Of a DNA stretch of 64,000 nucleotides, positions 25,798-34,363 are shown in pieces. Position numbers and translations under genes: made by a program. Each line of letters begins with the position of its first letter. The stretch's first letter is position 1. Source of the DNA: Myxococcota bacterium (lineage in GTDB: Bacteria > Myxococcota > XYA12-FULL-58-9 > JALHOP01); the NCBI GenBank assembly GCA_022842935.1, contig JALHOP010000006.1:124001-188000 (forward strand). Reading direction: 5' to 3'. The notes beneath the pieces were generated by a model. It did no database searches. It was not told the DNA's origin and saw only the letters and a program-made list of their open reading frames with translations.

Positions 25798-27882
25798 TCA
25801 GGACCCGCTGTTGTCTTCGGGCGCGGCGTCGTCGCCTAGCTGCAGAAGGCGCGCGGCTGATGCAACCGCGTGGCGCGTGCCGGCGAGCGCGAGGACGTCG
25901 CCGACGTGCAGCTTTTCGGCGGCTGTTGGAATGAGCACGCTCTCTTTGCCGCGCGCGATGGCAAGCACCGACGCCCCTGTACGCCCGCGCAGGTCGAGCT
26001 CTGCTAACGTTTTGCCGACAGCGATGCTCTCGGCGTCGAGCTTCAGGGGGATTGGGGCGCCGAGGCCTGGCATCAGGTGCTGAACGTGCGCCAGAGCGTC
26101 GTCGCTGCTGCTGTGGGGGTCGGCTTTCCCCTGCGCGGCGAGGGCTTCGATGATGAGCTCCGCGCCTGCCTTTACGTGGCCCTGGAGGTTCGTCGCGCTG
26201 CGCCAAAACGCAACCCCAAGCACGAGGACGACCAGCGCCAGCAATATGGCCTCGAGCCAGGCCGGAAAAAACGGCCGCGTCAATGCGACGACTGGCAAGC
26301 CGATGACCAAAACGATGGCGAGCTGCAGCGTCGCCACGAGGGCCCGGCGCGGCGTTGCCGCAAGATCGGCGCGATTGGGCTCGCTCGACAGCGGTTGACC
26401 GAGCGACATGCCAAGTCGTTGCGTGAGGTTGAAGACGCCGAAGATCATCGGCGTCGCTAGCAGCAACACAGCGACCAGCACCGCTGCGCGCGCAAGCATG
26501 GGGGACAGACCAAGCTCGCGGACGCCGAGCGCGCTCACGCGGTCGATGAACAGCGATGCGCCGATGATGAGCCCGACGAGCAGAGCGCAGTCGAGCACCA
26601 AGAGCTTCACCAGGCGGCGCACGCTCCAGCGCGAATCGCCAGCGGCGCGCGGCGCCCTGAGTTGCTCGACCCAAGTGCCGTAGAGAGCCGCGAATGTCTG
26701 GAGTGGCTTTGGTAGTTTGTGATCGAGGAAGCTCGCCGCAGGGCCAGCGGCGCGAATGAGTAAGGGCGTAGTAAGGGTCGTAATCGCCGAGACCGCAACC
26801 GCTACGGGGTAGAGAAATTCGCGTGTCGCCCCCAGCATCACGCCGAGACCTGCAATGATGAACGAGAACTCGCCGATCTGGGTTAGACTCATGCCCGCTT
26901 TAACGGACATCTGCGTTCCGTTTCCGGTTAGAAACGCGCCAGTCGAGACACCCACGAATTTGCCGCCAATGACGAGCGCCGCGAACACCGAGACGGCGCG
27001 CCAATGGTGAACCACGAGCTCTGGGTCAATCGACATACCGACCGACACGAAGAAGATCGCCGCGAATAGATCGCGGACCGGCAGGATCAGATGCTCGATT
27101 TGTTTGGATTCGCCCGACTCGGCGACCATCGAGCCTGCGACGAAGGCGCCGAGCGCCACCGAGTAGCCGAGCTTGTGCGCCAAGAGCGCAACCGCGAAGC
27201 AAATGCCCATGCTGGCGACCAGCGTGGTCTCGCTGCGCTTCAAGCGATTGATCGCTCGCATGGCGCGCGGCACGACCAGCATGCCGACCGCGACTAAGCC
27301 AATGAGAAAGGCGGCGAGCCGGCCACTCGAGCTCGCGATTGTCGCGGCGGAGACCCCGTCGCCCGATGAGAGGGCGGTCAGGATCGCCATGAGCAAGATC
27401 GCGATGAGGTCTTCGACGATGAGGATGCCGAAGACCAGCTCGCGAAGCCCCCGAGCGACGCCCTGCTCGTCGAAGGTTTTGGCGATGATGGTGGTACTCG
27501 AGATCGCGACGATGGCGCCGGCGAAGATGCTCTCGCGCATCGTCCAGCCAAAGGCACGCGCCACCATGAAGCCGAGCCAGACCATCATGCTCGACTCGAT
27601 GAGGGCCGTGAGCCCCGCAGTCGGACCGATCCTGAATAGCTTACCGAGGCGGAACTCGAGCCCGATGGCGAACATGACGAGAATGACGCCCAGCTCCGAC
27701 AGCGTCTGGACGATCTCGCGGTCCGCAACCAACGGGATAGGAACGTACGGCCCTACGATGAGTCCCGCCAAAATGTAGCCCAGGACGATGGGCAGACGCA
27801 GGCGCTGGAAGAGCACCGTCGTGACCGCTGCGACGCAGAGGACGACCGTGATTGCCTTTAAGAACTCGTGGGCCCCGTGCAT
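25798..27882 (-). CDS. CPA2-family cation:proton antiporter with C-terminal RCK_C domain
   Basis: The product is 694 residues. Residues ~1-385 form the antiporter membrane domain, with LGYILAGLIVGPYVP, LIVEDLIAILLM, LGAFVAGSMVAESGES and IFFVSVGMSIDP, as in KefB/YbaL-type proteins. Extra membrane helices follow (LLVLDCALLVGLIIGASLF; AAVLVAVLLLATPMIFGVF; LQLAIVLVIGLPVVAL), then a soluble TrkA-C/RCK_C domain (SIAVGKTLAELDLRGRTGASVLAI, LHVGDVLALAGT). There is no RCK_N Rossmann domain, in contrast to the second antiporter at 48485. Probable role is K+ or Na+/H+ exchange in the inner membrane with ligand control through RCK_C. Confidence 0.9.
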   Translation of the reverse strand: MHGAHEFLKAITVVLCVAAVTTVLFQRLRLPIVLGYILAGLIVGPYVPIPLVADREIVQTLSELGVILVMFAIGLEFRLGKLFRIGPTAGLTALIESSMMVWLGFMVARAFGWTMRESIFAGAIVAISSTTIIAKTFDEQGVARGLRELVFGILIVEDLIAILLMAILTALSSGDGVSAATIASSSGRLAAFLIGLVAVGMLVVPRAMRAINRLKRSETTLVASMGICFAVALLAHKLGYSVALGAFVAGSMVAESGESKQIEHLILPVRDLFAAIFFVSVGMSIDPELVVHHWRAVSVFAALVIGGKFVGVSTGAFLTGNGTQMSVKAGMSLTQIGEFSFIIAGLGVMLGATREFLYPVAVAVSAITTLTTPLLIRAAGPAASFLDHKLPKPLQTFAALYGTWVEQLRAPRAAGDSRWSVRRLVKLLVLDCALLVGLIIGASLFIDRVSALGVRELGLSPMLARAAVLVAVLLLATPMIFGVFNLTQRLGMSLGQPLSSEPNRADLAATPRRALVATLQLAIVLVIGLPVVALTRPFFPAWLEAILLALVVLVLGVAFWRSATNLQGHVKAGAELIIEALAAQGKADPHSSSDDALAHVQHLMPGLGAPIPLKLDAESIAVGKTLAELDLRGRTGASVLAIARGKESVLIPTAAEKLHVGDVLALAGTRHAVASAARLLQLGDDAAPEDNSGS

Positions 27883-27941
27883 TGCACCCCGATGCGTATC
27901 ATTGAGGCGCCCGGGGCGATGTCAACCGACTGCCGGCACCA

Positions 27942-28670
27942 CTAGGACGGCTTCTTCGTGAATCCCACGGCGGCTCGGACACCGGCAACGAGCTCAGCGG
28001 CCCGCCACACGACAGGATCGCGCGCGGCGTCCATGCCGAGCTTGGTCGCAACAGCCACCGCCACGCCGACGACCGGCGTTGCGACGACCGCAGCGAGCGT
28101 CCCCACGACCCCCGCGGCGGTCCCGGTTGCGACGTCGTACGCGATGGCGGTTCCCGTATCGACCTGTTGCTCCCGCGCTTCGAGCTTGCCGCTGCGCAAC
28201 AACGTCTCAGCGACGTTGCTGGCCGTACTGAATACCACGTCTCCGAGGACGCCGGTCTTCGTGAGAGGTGTCGTGAGTCCCGCGCCAACAGCGGCCTTGC
28301 CGACCTCGCTCGCGCTCTTGTCCAAGCCGAGTCGTTTACTGATGGCGTCGGACGCTTGCGTGGTGGCGTCGATCGCCTGGCGTACGAGCTTGCCACCGAC
28401 GTTGGGGGCCACGCCCTCGGCGAGCGCCGTCGCGCGACGTCCGATGACCACCGCCTCGAGCTCCCTGCCTCGCGACACGGCGGTATCCCATTCGGCTCGC
28501 CAGCCGCTGCCGACTAGAAGGTCCCGAAGTGCGTGCCGCTCGATGTAGTCGACGGCGCCAAGCTTGGCCTGGGTCTCCGGGCTCAACAGACTCACGTGCA
28601 CCGCGGTTGGGGTTCCGAACCAGCGGCGGAGGGGGCTTTGCGGAGCTTCGACCACGAAAACACGTTCCAT
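27942..28670 (-). CDS. Hypothetical protein with hydrophobic Ala/Val-rich tail
   Basis: The product is 242 residues from ATG 28670 (MERVFVVEAPQSPL); the frame extends to 28787 but that part looks non-coding. No family is recognised. Residues ~150-215 alternate Ala/Gly/Val hydrophobic stretches (AIAYDVATGTAAGVVGTLAAVVATPVVGVAVAVATKLGMD) that could be one or two glycine-zipper-type membrane helices, as in EcsC or other membrane-associating proteins. It lies 59 bp downstream of the antiporter start region and is transcribed in the same direction. Confidence 0.6.
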   Translation of the reverse strand: MERVFVVEAPQSPLRRWFGTPTAVHVSLLSPETQAKLGAVDYIERHALRDLLVGSGWRAEWDTAVSRGRELEAVVIGRRATALAEGVAPNVGGKLVRQAIDATTQASDAISKRLGLDKSASEVGKAAVGAGLTTPLTKTGVLGDVVFSTASNVAETLLRSGKLEAREQQVDTGTAIAYDVATGTAAGVVGTLAAVVATPVVGVAVAVATKLGMDAARDPVVWRAAELVAGVRAAVGFTKKPS

Positions 28671-28896
28671 TCTGGCGTTCAGGTACGAGTTATCGCCATC
28701 GTGGCTGCAAGCTTGCTTGTTCTGGTGTGCACACCGGTCACTGGATAGTCCGCCACGCTCAGCCCGGATGGCAAACATCCCGACCATCGACGTCTACGAG
28801 ACCTGCGCGGTAACCCTCGATCTCCTGACGAACACCCACGACGTTACCAAACGCTGAACATTCGTTACGTGGTCGGTCCCCACGCCGAGCGAGCCA

Positions 28897-29487
28897 TCAA
28901 GTCGCCTCGGGGTGGTCCGCCTTAGCAGAGTCGACCGCGACGTGCGGCGGTGGGATGGCTAGCAGCTGGCCCGGGATCTTAGCGGCGGCGTGTTTGCTGG
29001 ACTTCTCCATTTCTTCCGCCGCCAAAGCCCCGAACAGCGTTCCCAGGCCTCCGCCAAACAGACCAACCAAGAACAACGCCTCACCCGGTATGCTCGTGAA
29101 GCATGCCGCCGCGCCCAGCGCGAGGCCAACGGCCCCGAGCGTGCCGCGGAACGTAAACTTCGCCTTTGTTTGCAGGCGATCGCGCTCCAACAGTCCCGCG
29201 CGAATCACCTCGAAACGCTCGTACTGGTTCGAGTTGAGCACGCCATGTGCATCGGCGGCGGAGAGACGCGAGCCGCCTTCCAGCACGTCCCTGAAATCGA
29301 GTCGATCGCGCAGTGTCGTGGCGAGAGCACGGTCGTGCTCGGCGACGTCGCTCAATTTGATGAGAGCCCCATCTTGGTTCGCTGAGACGACGGGCTTTTG
29401 CTGGATGAGCGCGACGCTCCGCACCTCGGTCGGGGGCACTACATCGGCGGGGGCTACGAATAGACGAGGCGCTGGAACGTTCGACAT
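28897..29487 (-). CDS. Hypothetical protein with two membrane helices
   Basis: The product is 196 residues from ATG 29487 (MSNVPAPRLFV); the frame extends upstream to 29664 without coding character. A central predicted helical region (DVAEHDRALATTLRDRLDF; LSAADAHGVLNSNQYERFEVI) is followed by two hydrophobic helices (GTLGAVGLALGAAACFTSI and GEALFLVGLFGGGLGTLFGAL) and a polar tail. I do not recognise the family. The 226 bases separating it from the next upstream minus gene hold no ORF or site I can identify. Confidence 0.6.
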   Translation of the reverse strand: MSNVPAPRLFVAPADVVPPTEVRSVALIQQKPVVSANQDGALIKLSDVAEHDRALATTLRDRLDFRDVLEGGSRLSAADAHGVLNSNQYERFEVIRAGLLERDRLQTKAKFTFRGTLGAVGLALGAAACFTSIPGEALFLVGLFGGGLGTLFGALAAEEMEKSSKHAAAKIPGQLLAIPPPHVAVDSAKADHPEAT

Positions 29488-29599
29488 GTTGACGACCTTG
29501 TTGGTCGCCTTATCGGCACTAGCCCAGCCTGGACGCCGATCCCTGCTCTGAAGGCGTGTCAGCCGTCGTGGCCCTGCGTGGCGTGGCGCAGCGGTCGCG

Positions 29600-31294
29600 T
29601 TACGGCATGACGCTAATCGTCGCGCCCGCGATCGGAGTCCCGGTCGCAACGACCGCTGGTCCACCGCTCACCGTTTCGGTGCCGGTGATCGACGAGATGC
29701 CGAACACGTAGGTCTTCGCCGTCGGATTCGGGTCGACGTCTCCGTCATCGTCGGTGCTATCGTCATCGGTGTCGTCGTTGTCCGCGTTGTCGCTGTCGCT
29801 CTGTTGACCGTTGTCACCGTTGTCGTTGCCGCCATTGTCGCTACTCCCGCAGGCGAGCGAGGTCGCGACCGCGACAGCAACGATGGCCACCGCCATCGCG
29901 GGTGCGCGGCGGCGGAACAGCACCGCGAGGGGAATCGCGATGACGAGGAGCAGGGTCCAGGGCGCTCCTGGGACACGGACACCGGCTTGGATGGTTTCGT
30001 CGATGTCGACCGTGACGAGCAGATCGACGCCGCTACCGACCGCAAGTGGGCTCGCAAAGCTGATTCCGACCGCGCCGGTCGTTGCCATCTCGGCTTGCCC
30101 CGCGAGCGCCTCCCCTCCATCGACCGCGCCGTTGCCGTTCGCATCGACGTAGACTTTCACGCCGGCGAGGTCCTGGGCCGCCCCCGTGCCGCCCATGGTC
30201 ACGATGACGTTGTTGATCGCCGGCGCTCCCGTCGCCTCGACATGCACGTGATGCACCGCGACTCCGCTCGAGCCCTTGGCGACTACCCCACCCGCGGGCA
30301 CGCTGCTGCCCGCTGAAGCGGTCATCGTCGCCGAGGTGGACACGGGCTCCCAGTCGACATCGAGGGGTCGGTCACCTTCGGGGATCCATTGGCAGATCGT
30401 CGGATCGGGCTCGGAGAACGCGCACGGCCCCCCAATGCGTGCCAACTCGCCGACGAATCCAGGATCGCCAACCGCCTGAACGCGCGCCGTCTCGTTGAAC
30501 GGCACCTCGAACTCGCAGAGCGTTTCCTCGCCGGCCGGCATGGGGCAGCTGTAGTCGCTGCCGAGGTCAACGATGGTGCCGCCGCCGGTGCTCGAGAGCA
30601 CCGTGATCTGGCACAGCGTACCACGCCAAAACCAGTCGACTTCTTGGACGCCCGTGCCCTCTTCGACCACGAAGACCGGCGAGGTGTTGACGGGAACCGG
30701 CTTGCAGTGGCGCTCGGCCGCGCCGTTGACGACCGGGGTCCAGCTGCCAATGGGAAGCCAGCCACCTTCGGGTCCGGTCTGATAGTAGCGTCCCTGATTG
30801 CCAACGGGAAATCGCAAGTTGAAGCCGCTGGACTGGATGAACGGGCGGAAGTTGTCGTTGCCGATGAGATTGATGCGTAGCTCGCGGACCTTCATGCGAA
30901 TCGTCGCGACCATGGGCTCGTCGAGGCAGAACTCTCGGATCGGGTCGCCCAGCACATCGGATTGGCAATACGCGCCGATCTTCTCTTCGTTCGACGCGCC
31001 GGGCACGAAATCGACTCGGTAGTACGCCGGCTGACTGCCCAGCCCGCACACGGTTCCTGGATTGCAACTGCTCAACTGCCCGCAGGTGCCCTGCCCGGTG
31101 ATGTCGTCGTTGCCGCGCTCTGGCGCGCCATAGCAAATGAAGGACAGTCGGCTCTGCACCATGCTCGGATGGTTCGGCTGCACGCCTTGATTGGGCTGGA
31201 CATCGATACGACTGATTTCCTGCGCCTCGGCGACTGAGCTTGCGAGCAGGAGCGAGAAAGCGACGACGGTCGGGACGAGTCGAACCATGAGCAT
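29600..31294 (-). CDS. Secreted Cys-rich protein with EF-hand-like loop and an internal lipoprotein-like signal
   Basis: The product is 564 residues. The ATG at 31294 has GAGG 7 nt upstream and gives a signal peptide (VRLVPTVVAFSLLLASSVAEA). A beta-rich ectodomain with many Cys follows; around residue ~400 is VYVDANGNGAVDGGEAL, a Ca-binding-type loop. Then comes a membrane helix (APWTLLLVIAIPLAVLF), RRR, and a second hydrophobic stretch ending in SLACGSS, which has the form of a lipoprotein signal peptide and lipobox. An Asp/Asn/Ser-rich linker and a 40-residue tail finish the protein. It may be a fusion of a C-terminal membrane-anchored surface protein with a lipoprotein. Function unknown. 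Confidence 0.7.
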   Translation of the reverse strand: MLMVRLVPTVVAFSLLLASSVAEAQEISRIDVQPNQGVQPNHPSMVQSRLSFICYGAPERGNDDITGQGTCGQLSSCNPGTVCGLGSQPAYYRVDFVPGASNEEKIGAYCQSDVLGDPIREFCLDEPMVATIRMKVRELRINLIGNDNFRPFIQSSGFNLRFPVGNQGRYYQTGPEGGWLPIGSWTPVVNGAAERHCKPVPVNTSPVFVVEEGTGVQEVDWFWRGTLCQITVLSSTGGGTIVDLGSDYSCPMPAGEETLCEFEVPFNETARVQAVGDPGFVGELARIGGPCAFSEPDPTICQWIPEGDRPLDVDWEPVSTSATMTASAGSSVPAGGVVAKGSSGVAVHHVHVEATGAPAINNVIVTMGGTGAAQDLAGVKVYVDANGNGAVDGGEALAGQAEMATTGAVGISFASPLAVGSGVDLLVTVDIDETIQAGVRVPGAPWTLLLVIAIPLAVLFRRRAPAMAVAIVAVAVATSLACGSSDNGGNDNGDNGQQSDSDNADNDDTDDDSTDDDGDVDPNPTAKTYVFGISSITGTETVSGGPAVVATGTPIAGATISVMP

Positions 31295-31404
31295 GCGCGC
31301 ACCTCGCACGCCGTATCGACGCCCACAAGCCGTTTCTGGGCTTACAATGCCGCGTCGCGCGCGCTCCGGCAGCTCGAAGTGGGTCTGCGCATTGGGATTC
31401 GCAC

Positions 31405-31722
31405 TCACCGGGCCGTCGCGACGAGCGCGAGCGGCGACGCGGGTCCGGCATCGATCGTCTCGCTCGTCAAACGCAGCGCATCAATGACCTGCACGTCGTC
31501 GGCGTCGCTCGCGATGGACACGAGCAAGGTGCCGGCGCTCACGACGAGGTGCTCACGGCACCAGACGGCGCCGCCGATATTGTGCAGCAGGTCGAAGGCG
31601 TGGTGCGAACGCGGTGCGGCCATGTCGAGGAAGAGCTCCAGCGCCTCCCCCACGAACGCCGCGATGCGGTTTCCATCCGCGGCCGGTCGTGAACGGCGGG
31701 GCCTTCCCCAGTCGGTCCCCAC
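31405..31722 (-). CDS. Hypothetical protein, about 105 residues
   Basis: Third codon positions are strongly G/C and the composition is protein-like (RIAAFVGEALELFLDMAAP; GTLLVSIASDADDVQVIDAL), so I take it as coding. No ATG start is available at the 5' end; the frame opens with GTG at 31722, without a clear ribosome-binding site. No motif or family is recognised. It lies between tRNA-Pro and the secreted protein gene, all on the minus strand. It may be truncated. Confidence 0.5.
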   Translation of the reverse strand: MGTDWGRPRRSRPAADGNRIAAFVGEALELFLDMAAPRSHHAFDLLHNIGGAVWCREHLVVSAGTLLVSIASDADDVQVIDALRLTSETIDAGPASPLALVATAR

Positions 31723-31791
31723 CGTACGCAGAGGGTTCAGGTGCGACTGCGACCGGGAGCGAGAACGCTCACTCGGATCCGCGGCTTGAAA

Positions 31792-31868
31792 TGGTCGGGG
31801 CAGTGGGATTCGAACTCACGGCCCCCTGCTCCCAAAGCAGGTGCTCTACCAGACTGAGCTATGCCCCG
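31792..31868 (-). tRNA. tRNA-Pro (anticodon TGG)
   Basis: Read on the minus strand it begins CGGGGCA and closes with TGCCCCG, then A and an encoded CCA. The D-arm is GCTC...GAGC; the anticodon stem CTGC/GCAG encloses the loop TTTGGGA with anticodon TGG; the T-arm has GTTCGAATC. Total length is 77 nt with CCA. A small hairpin (GAGCG-AGAA-CGCTC, plus-strand 31757-31770) lies downstream and might help termination. Confidence 0.97.
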
Positions 31869-31923
31869 ACTCGACCGTCTCTCTAATCGTCGCTTTCGTT
31901 GGATGCAAGGGGCGGCTTAGGGG

Positions 31924-33165
31924 TCAGCGCGCACTGCCCGGGATCGTGTCGTGTGCCAGGATGCGGGTCGGGTCGAGGACCAGGCGGTCCTTCATGTGGG
32001 GGGCCTGGGTCGCGTCGGGGCGGCGCTCGGAGGCCAGCTCGTCGACGATTTGGGAGTAGCTCATGACGCCGATCGGGTGGCCCACCAAGCGGCCGCCTCC
32101 GATATAGACGACGTTTTCGCCAGGGCCGCGGCGTGCTTCTGCTTCAGCGGACACATCGGGGTTCGCGACGTAGCCGGCATCGCCGGGGAGTAGGCCTTGG
32201 TGGCCATGCGGGGCGGCGCTGGCGGGCGTGAGATATTGGCTTACGTGCTGGTTGAAGGCGTAGGGGCCAAGCACCAGGCCGTCGAAGGCGCGATCGAAGT
32301 CTTCCGGGCCGATGACGTCGAGGATGCTCTTCAGATAAATGGTGTGCTTGGCGGTCGCGCACTCTTGGGTCTGGCGCGTCGCGAATAGGTCGCGCACCGC
32401 GTCCGACGGGCGTACGCCGGGGCGGACCATGAAGGTCTGCGGATAGTGGTGCCAGCCTTCTACGCCCCCTCGGCTGCGCTCGTCCGGGGCTGTCGCGCTC
32501 TCGCGCACCAAGGGACCCGCGAACTCCACGAAGGCGCCGTCGCGTTCCAGCCGTGACATGGCTGGCTCCCAGAAGGACGGGTTGAGCTTCGTCGGGCCAT
32601 AAGGGTGATTCATGGCGTTGAAGGCGAGGGCTGCGCGCACCGTCGCCGCAGAGATGCGGGTGCGATCGCGCAACTCAGGGTCGACCGGCGCCGCGCGTCC
32701 GTCGCGGACCACCACATCGGCCTCGTTCGGCGCTCCGTCCCCATCGATATCGACCCAGGTACCGCCGCCCGTGGCCTCGGCGATGATCGTGCCGAGAAGC
32801 GCCGTCTGCTCGTTTGGGCCCGCCGTGAAGCGTTCGCGGAGCCAACCCACGACGTCTGTTGGAACGGACGGTGTTCTGAAAAGCGTCTCTGCGAGCAGGA
32901 CGCGGGCCGCGGTCTCACCCACGCGGGTAACGAGTCGCTCGAACCCCGCCGTCGCCGAGCCTGGCGTCGTCAGATCGAGGTCACGCGGCGCCTGCGGCTC
33001 AGGCGTCGCTCGGGCCTGCCGACGCCGACCCCCGGCGGTTTGGGTAAACGCATCCGGCTGCTTGGCGGTCGGGCCCCGGGCGGCTGGCTCGGGCCTGACC
33101 GTCGCTGGCGCTGCCAACCCTCCGATGGGGCTGCTGGGAGTGACTCTGTTCGCTGGCTTCACCAT
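31924..33165 (-). CDS. Tgl-type protein-glutamine gamma-glutamyltransferase (transglutaminase)
   Basis: The product is 413 residues. The C-terminal half resembles Bacillus subtilis Tgl, the spore-coat crosslinking enzyme: QECATAKHTIYLKSILDVIG corresponds to its FECATA segment with the catalytic Cys (here Cys269, Glu268), LLPGDAGYVANPD to its substrate loop, and PGENVVYIGGGRLVGHPIGV to WRGENVI...AHGLGI (here Glu350, His363). The N-terminal ~130 residues are Pro/Arg/Ala-rich. Residues 139-150 (DIDGDGAPNEAD) fit an EF-hand loop, absent from the Bacillus enzyme as I recall it. There is no signal peptide. A role in crosslinking a spore or envelope protein is inferred from the family. Confidence 0.85.
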   Translation of the reverse strand: MVKPANRVTPSSPIGGLAAPATVRPEPAARGPTAKQPDAFTQTAGGRRRQARATPEPQAPRDLDLTTPGSATAGFERLVTRVGETAARVLLAETLFRTPSVPTDVVGWLRERFTAGPNEQTALLGTIIAEATGGGTWVDIDGDGAPNEADVVVRDGRAAPVDPELRDRTRISAATVRAALAFNAMNHPYGPTKLNPSFWEPAMSRLERDGAFVEFAGPLVRESATAPDERSRGGVEGWHHYPQTFMVRPGVRPSDAVRDLFATRQTQECATAKHTIYLKSILDVIGPEDFDRAFDGLVLGPYAFNQHVSQYLTPASAAPHGHQGLLPGDAGYVANPDVSAEAEARRGPGENVVYIGGGRLVGHPIGVMSYSQIVDELASERRPDATQAPHMKDRLVLDPTRILAHDTIPGSAR

Positions 33166-33257
33166 GGAGCTAGCTCGCAGTGTAACTCAACGCACCGCGG
33201 TTTGGCTCGGGGAGTCGCTGACGAGACGACAGCGGTGTCCGCCGGTCCCTCAGGCGT

Positions 33258-33734
33258 TTAGCCCGTCTCGCGCAGCGGTCCGTGTTTGATGGTCGTCTCC
33301 ACCCGCGCCACCACCTCGGAGGACGGATCGCGGATGAGCGCTTCGACCGTGGTTTCACCATCGCGTGTCCAGTCGATTTCGGGCGCGCTCGCCGAGGCCA
33401 GGAGGCGTCCGCGCGCCTTCTTGACGTAGACGATCTCCATCTTGGTCACGATCCAGCGCGTGCCCTCGGGCTGTCGCGACACCACCGCGAGGTTCGCGGT
33501 GAACTCGCCCAGGTTCGCAAGAGCGATGGCGTGGACTGAGCGCAGGTGGTTGCGCACCGCGCGGCGGTCGTTCATCGCGACCTCGGCGCGGCCGGCTTCG
33601 AGGCTCTGGATGAGTGGCTCGATAGTGCCCGAATACGGAATCGCCCTGCCGATGAGCAGCGCCGCGAGCTTGCGCCCGCCAGGGAGCGCGATGATGCGCT
33701 GAATGCGGCGGACGAGCTGAGCGCCGAGGACCAT
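33258..33734 (-). CDS. DUF4442 hotdog-fold protein (acyl-CoA thioesterase-like)
   Basis: The product is 158 residues from ATG 33734 (MVLGAQLVRR); another ATG at 33755 overlaps the GST gene. The hotdog-type pattern is present: PYSGTIEPLIQSLEAGRAEVAM, RNHLRSVHAIALANLGEFTANLAV around the central helix, and EIVYVKKARGRLLASA. His and Asn in that central helix match the family, whose members probably hydrolyse or bind acyl thioesters. It begins 1 nt after the GST stop, so the pair is cotranscribed and probably coupled. Confidence 0.8.
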   Translation of the reverse strand: MVLGAQLVRRIQRIIALPGGRKLAALLIGRAIPYSGTIEPLIQSLEAGRAEVAMNDRRAVRNHLRSVHAIALANLGEFTANLAVVSRQPEGTRWIVTKMEIVYVKKARGRLLASASAPEIDWTRDGETTVEALIRDPSSEVVARVETTIKHGPLRETG

Positions 33735-33735
33735 T

Positions 33736-34344
33736 CTAGCTCTTGAGTCCTTCATCCGCTAAAGCAGACTGAACGCCGGGTCTCGCGTTGACGGTCTCGA
33801 ACCACTTTCCGAGTGCCTTGTATGCCGACAGGTCGACACTCATGGACGTTGCCCAGCGGGTCACCGTGTAGAGGTAGGCATCCGCGATGCTGAACAGGTC
33901 ACCGCCGAGGAACTTTTGCTTCGCGAGCGTTTGGTCGAGCAGCGCGTAGCGCTTGTTGAGCCTCTGCTTGAGCTTCTCGCGCGTGGTTGCGTCGAGCTCT
34001 TTGTCGAACATGGGGCTGTACGTCTTGTGGATTTCGCTCGAGACGTACGCGAGCCATTCGTTCAGGCGAAGGCGTTCGAAGCTGCCGCCGGCCGGCGCGA
34101 GGTTCGACGAGGGCGACTGGTCGGCGATGTATCCGAGGATGACCGGACCCTCGGTAATGACGCGGCCATCGGCCAGCTCAAGCGCGGGTACGTAGCCCTT
34201 GGGATTGATCTTGAGGTAGTCGCCGCCGCCATCGAGCTTCTTTTCGCGCAGGTCAACGCGAACGGTCGTGAAGGGCAGCTTGGTTTCAGCCAGCGCGATG
34301 TGTGAGGCGAGGGCACACGTGCCCGGTGTGTAGTAGAGCTTCAT
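33736..34344 (-). CDS. gst: Glutathione S-transferase, beta class (GstA-like)
   Basis: The product is 202 residues. The N-terminal thioredoxin fold starts KLYYTPGTCALASHIAL, carrying the beta-class Cys (Cys10), then INPKGYVPALEL with the cis-Pro and DGRVITEGPVILGYI for glutathione binding. The helical C-terminal domain contains FSIADAYLYTVTRW, the N-capping box. It is a cytoplasmic detoxification or reduction enzyme. The hmgA gene nearby makes a link with maleylacetoacetate isomerase (a zeta-class GST) tempting, but the active-site motif here is beta class, not zeta. Confidence 0.93.
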   Translation of the reverse strand: MKLYYTPGTCALASHIALAETKLPFTTVRVDLREKKLDGGGDYLKINPKGYVPALELADGRVITEGPVILGYIADQSPSSNLAPAGGSFERLRLNEWLAYVSSEIHKTYSPMFDKELDATTREKLKQRLNKRYALLDQTLAKQKFLGGDLFSIADAYLYTVTRWATSMSVDLSAYKALGKWFETVNARPGVQSALADEGLKS

Positions 34345-34363
34345 GCACCCACAATATGGTGGC

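Noticed and set aside
33736-34344. Maleylacetoacetate isomerase partner of hmgA
   Set aside because: The N-terminal PGTCALASH motif is that of beta-class GST; zeta-class enzymes have an SSCSxR-type motif.
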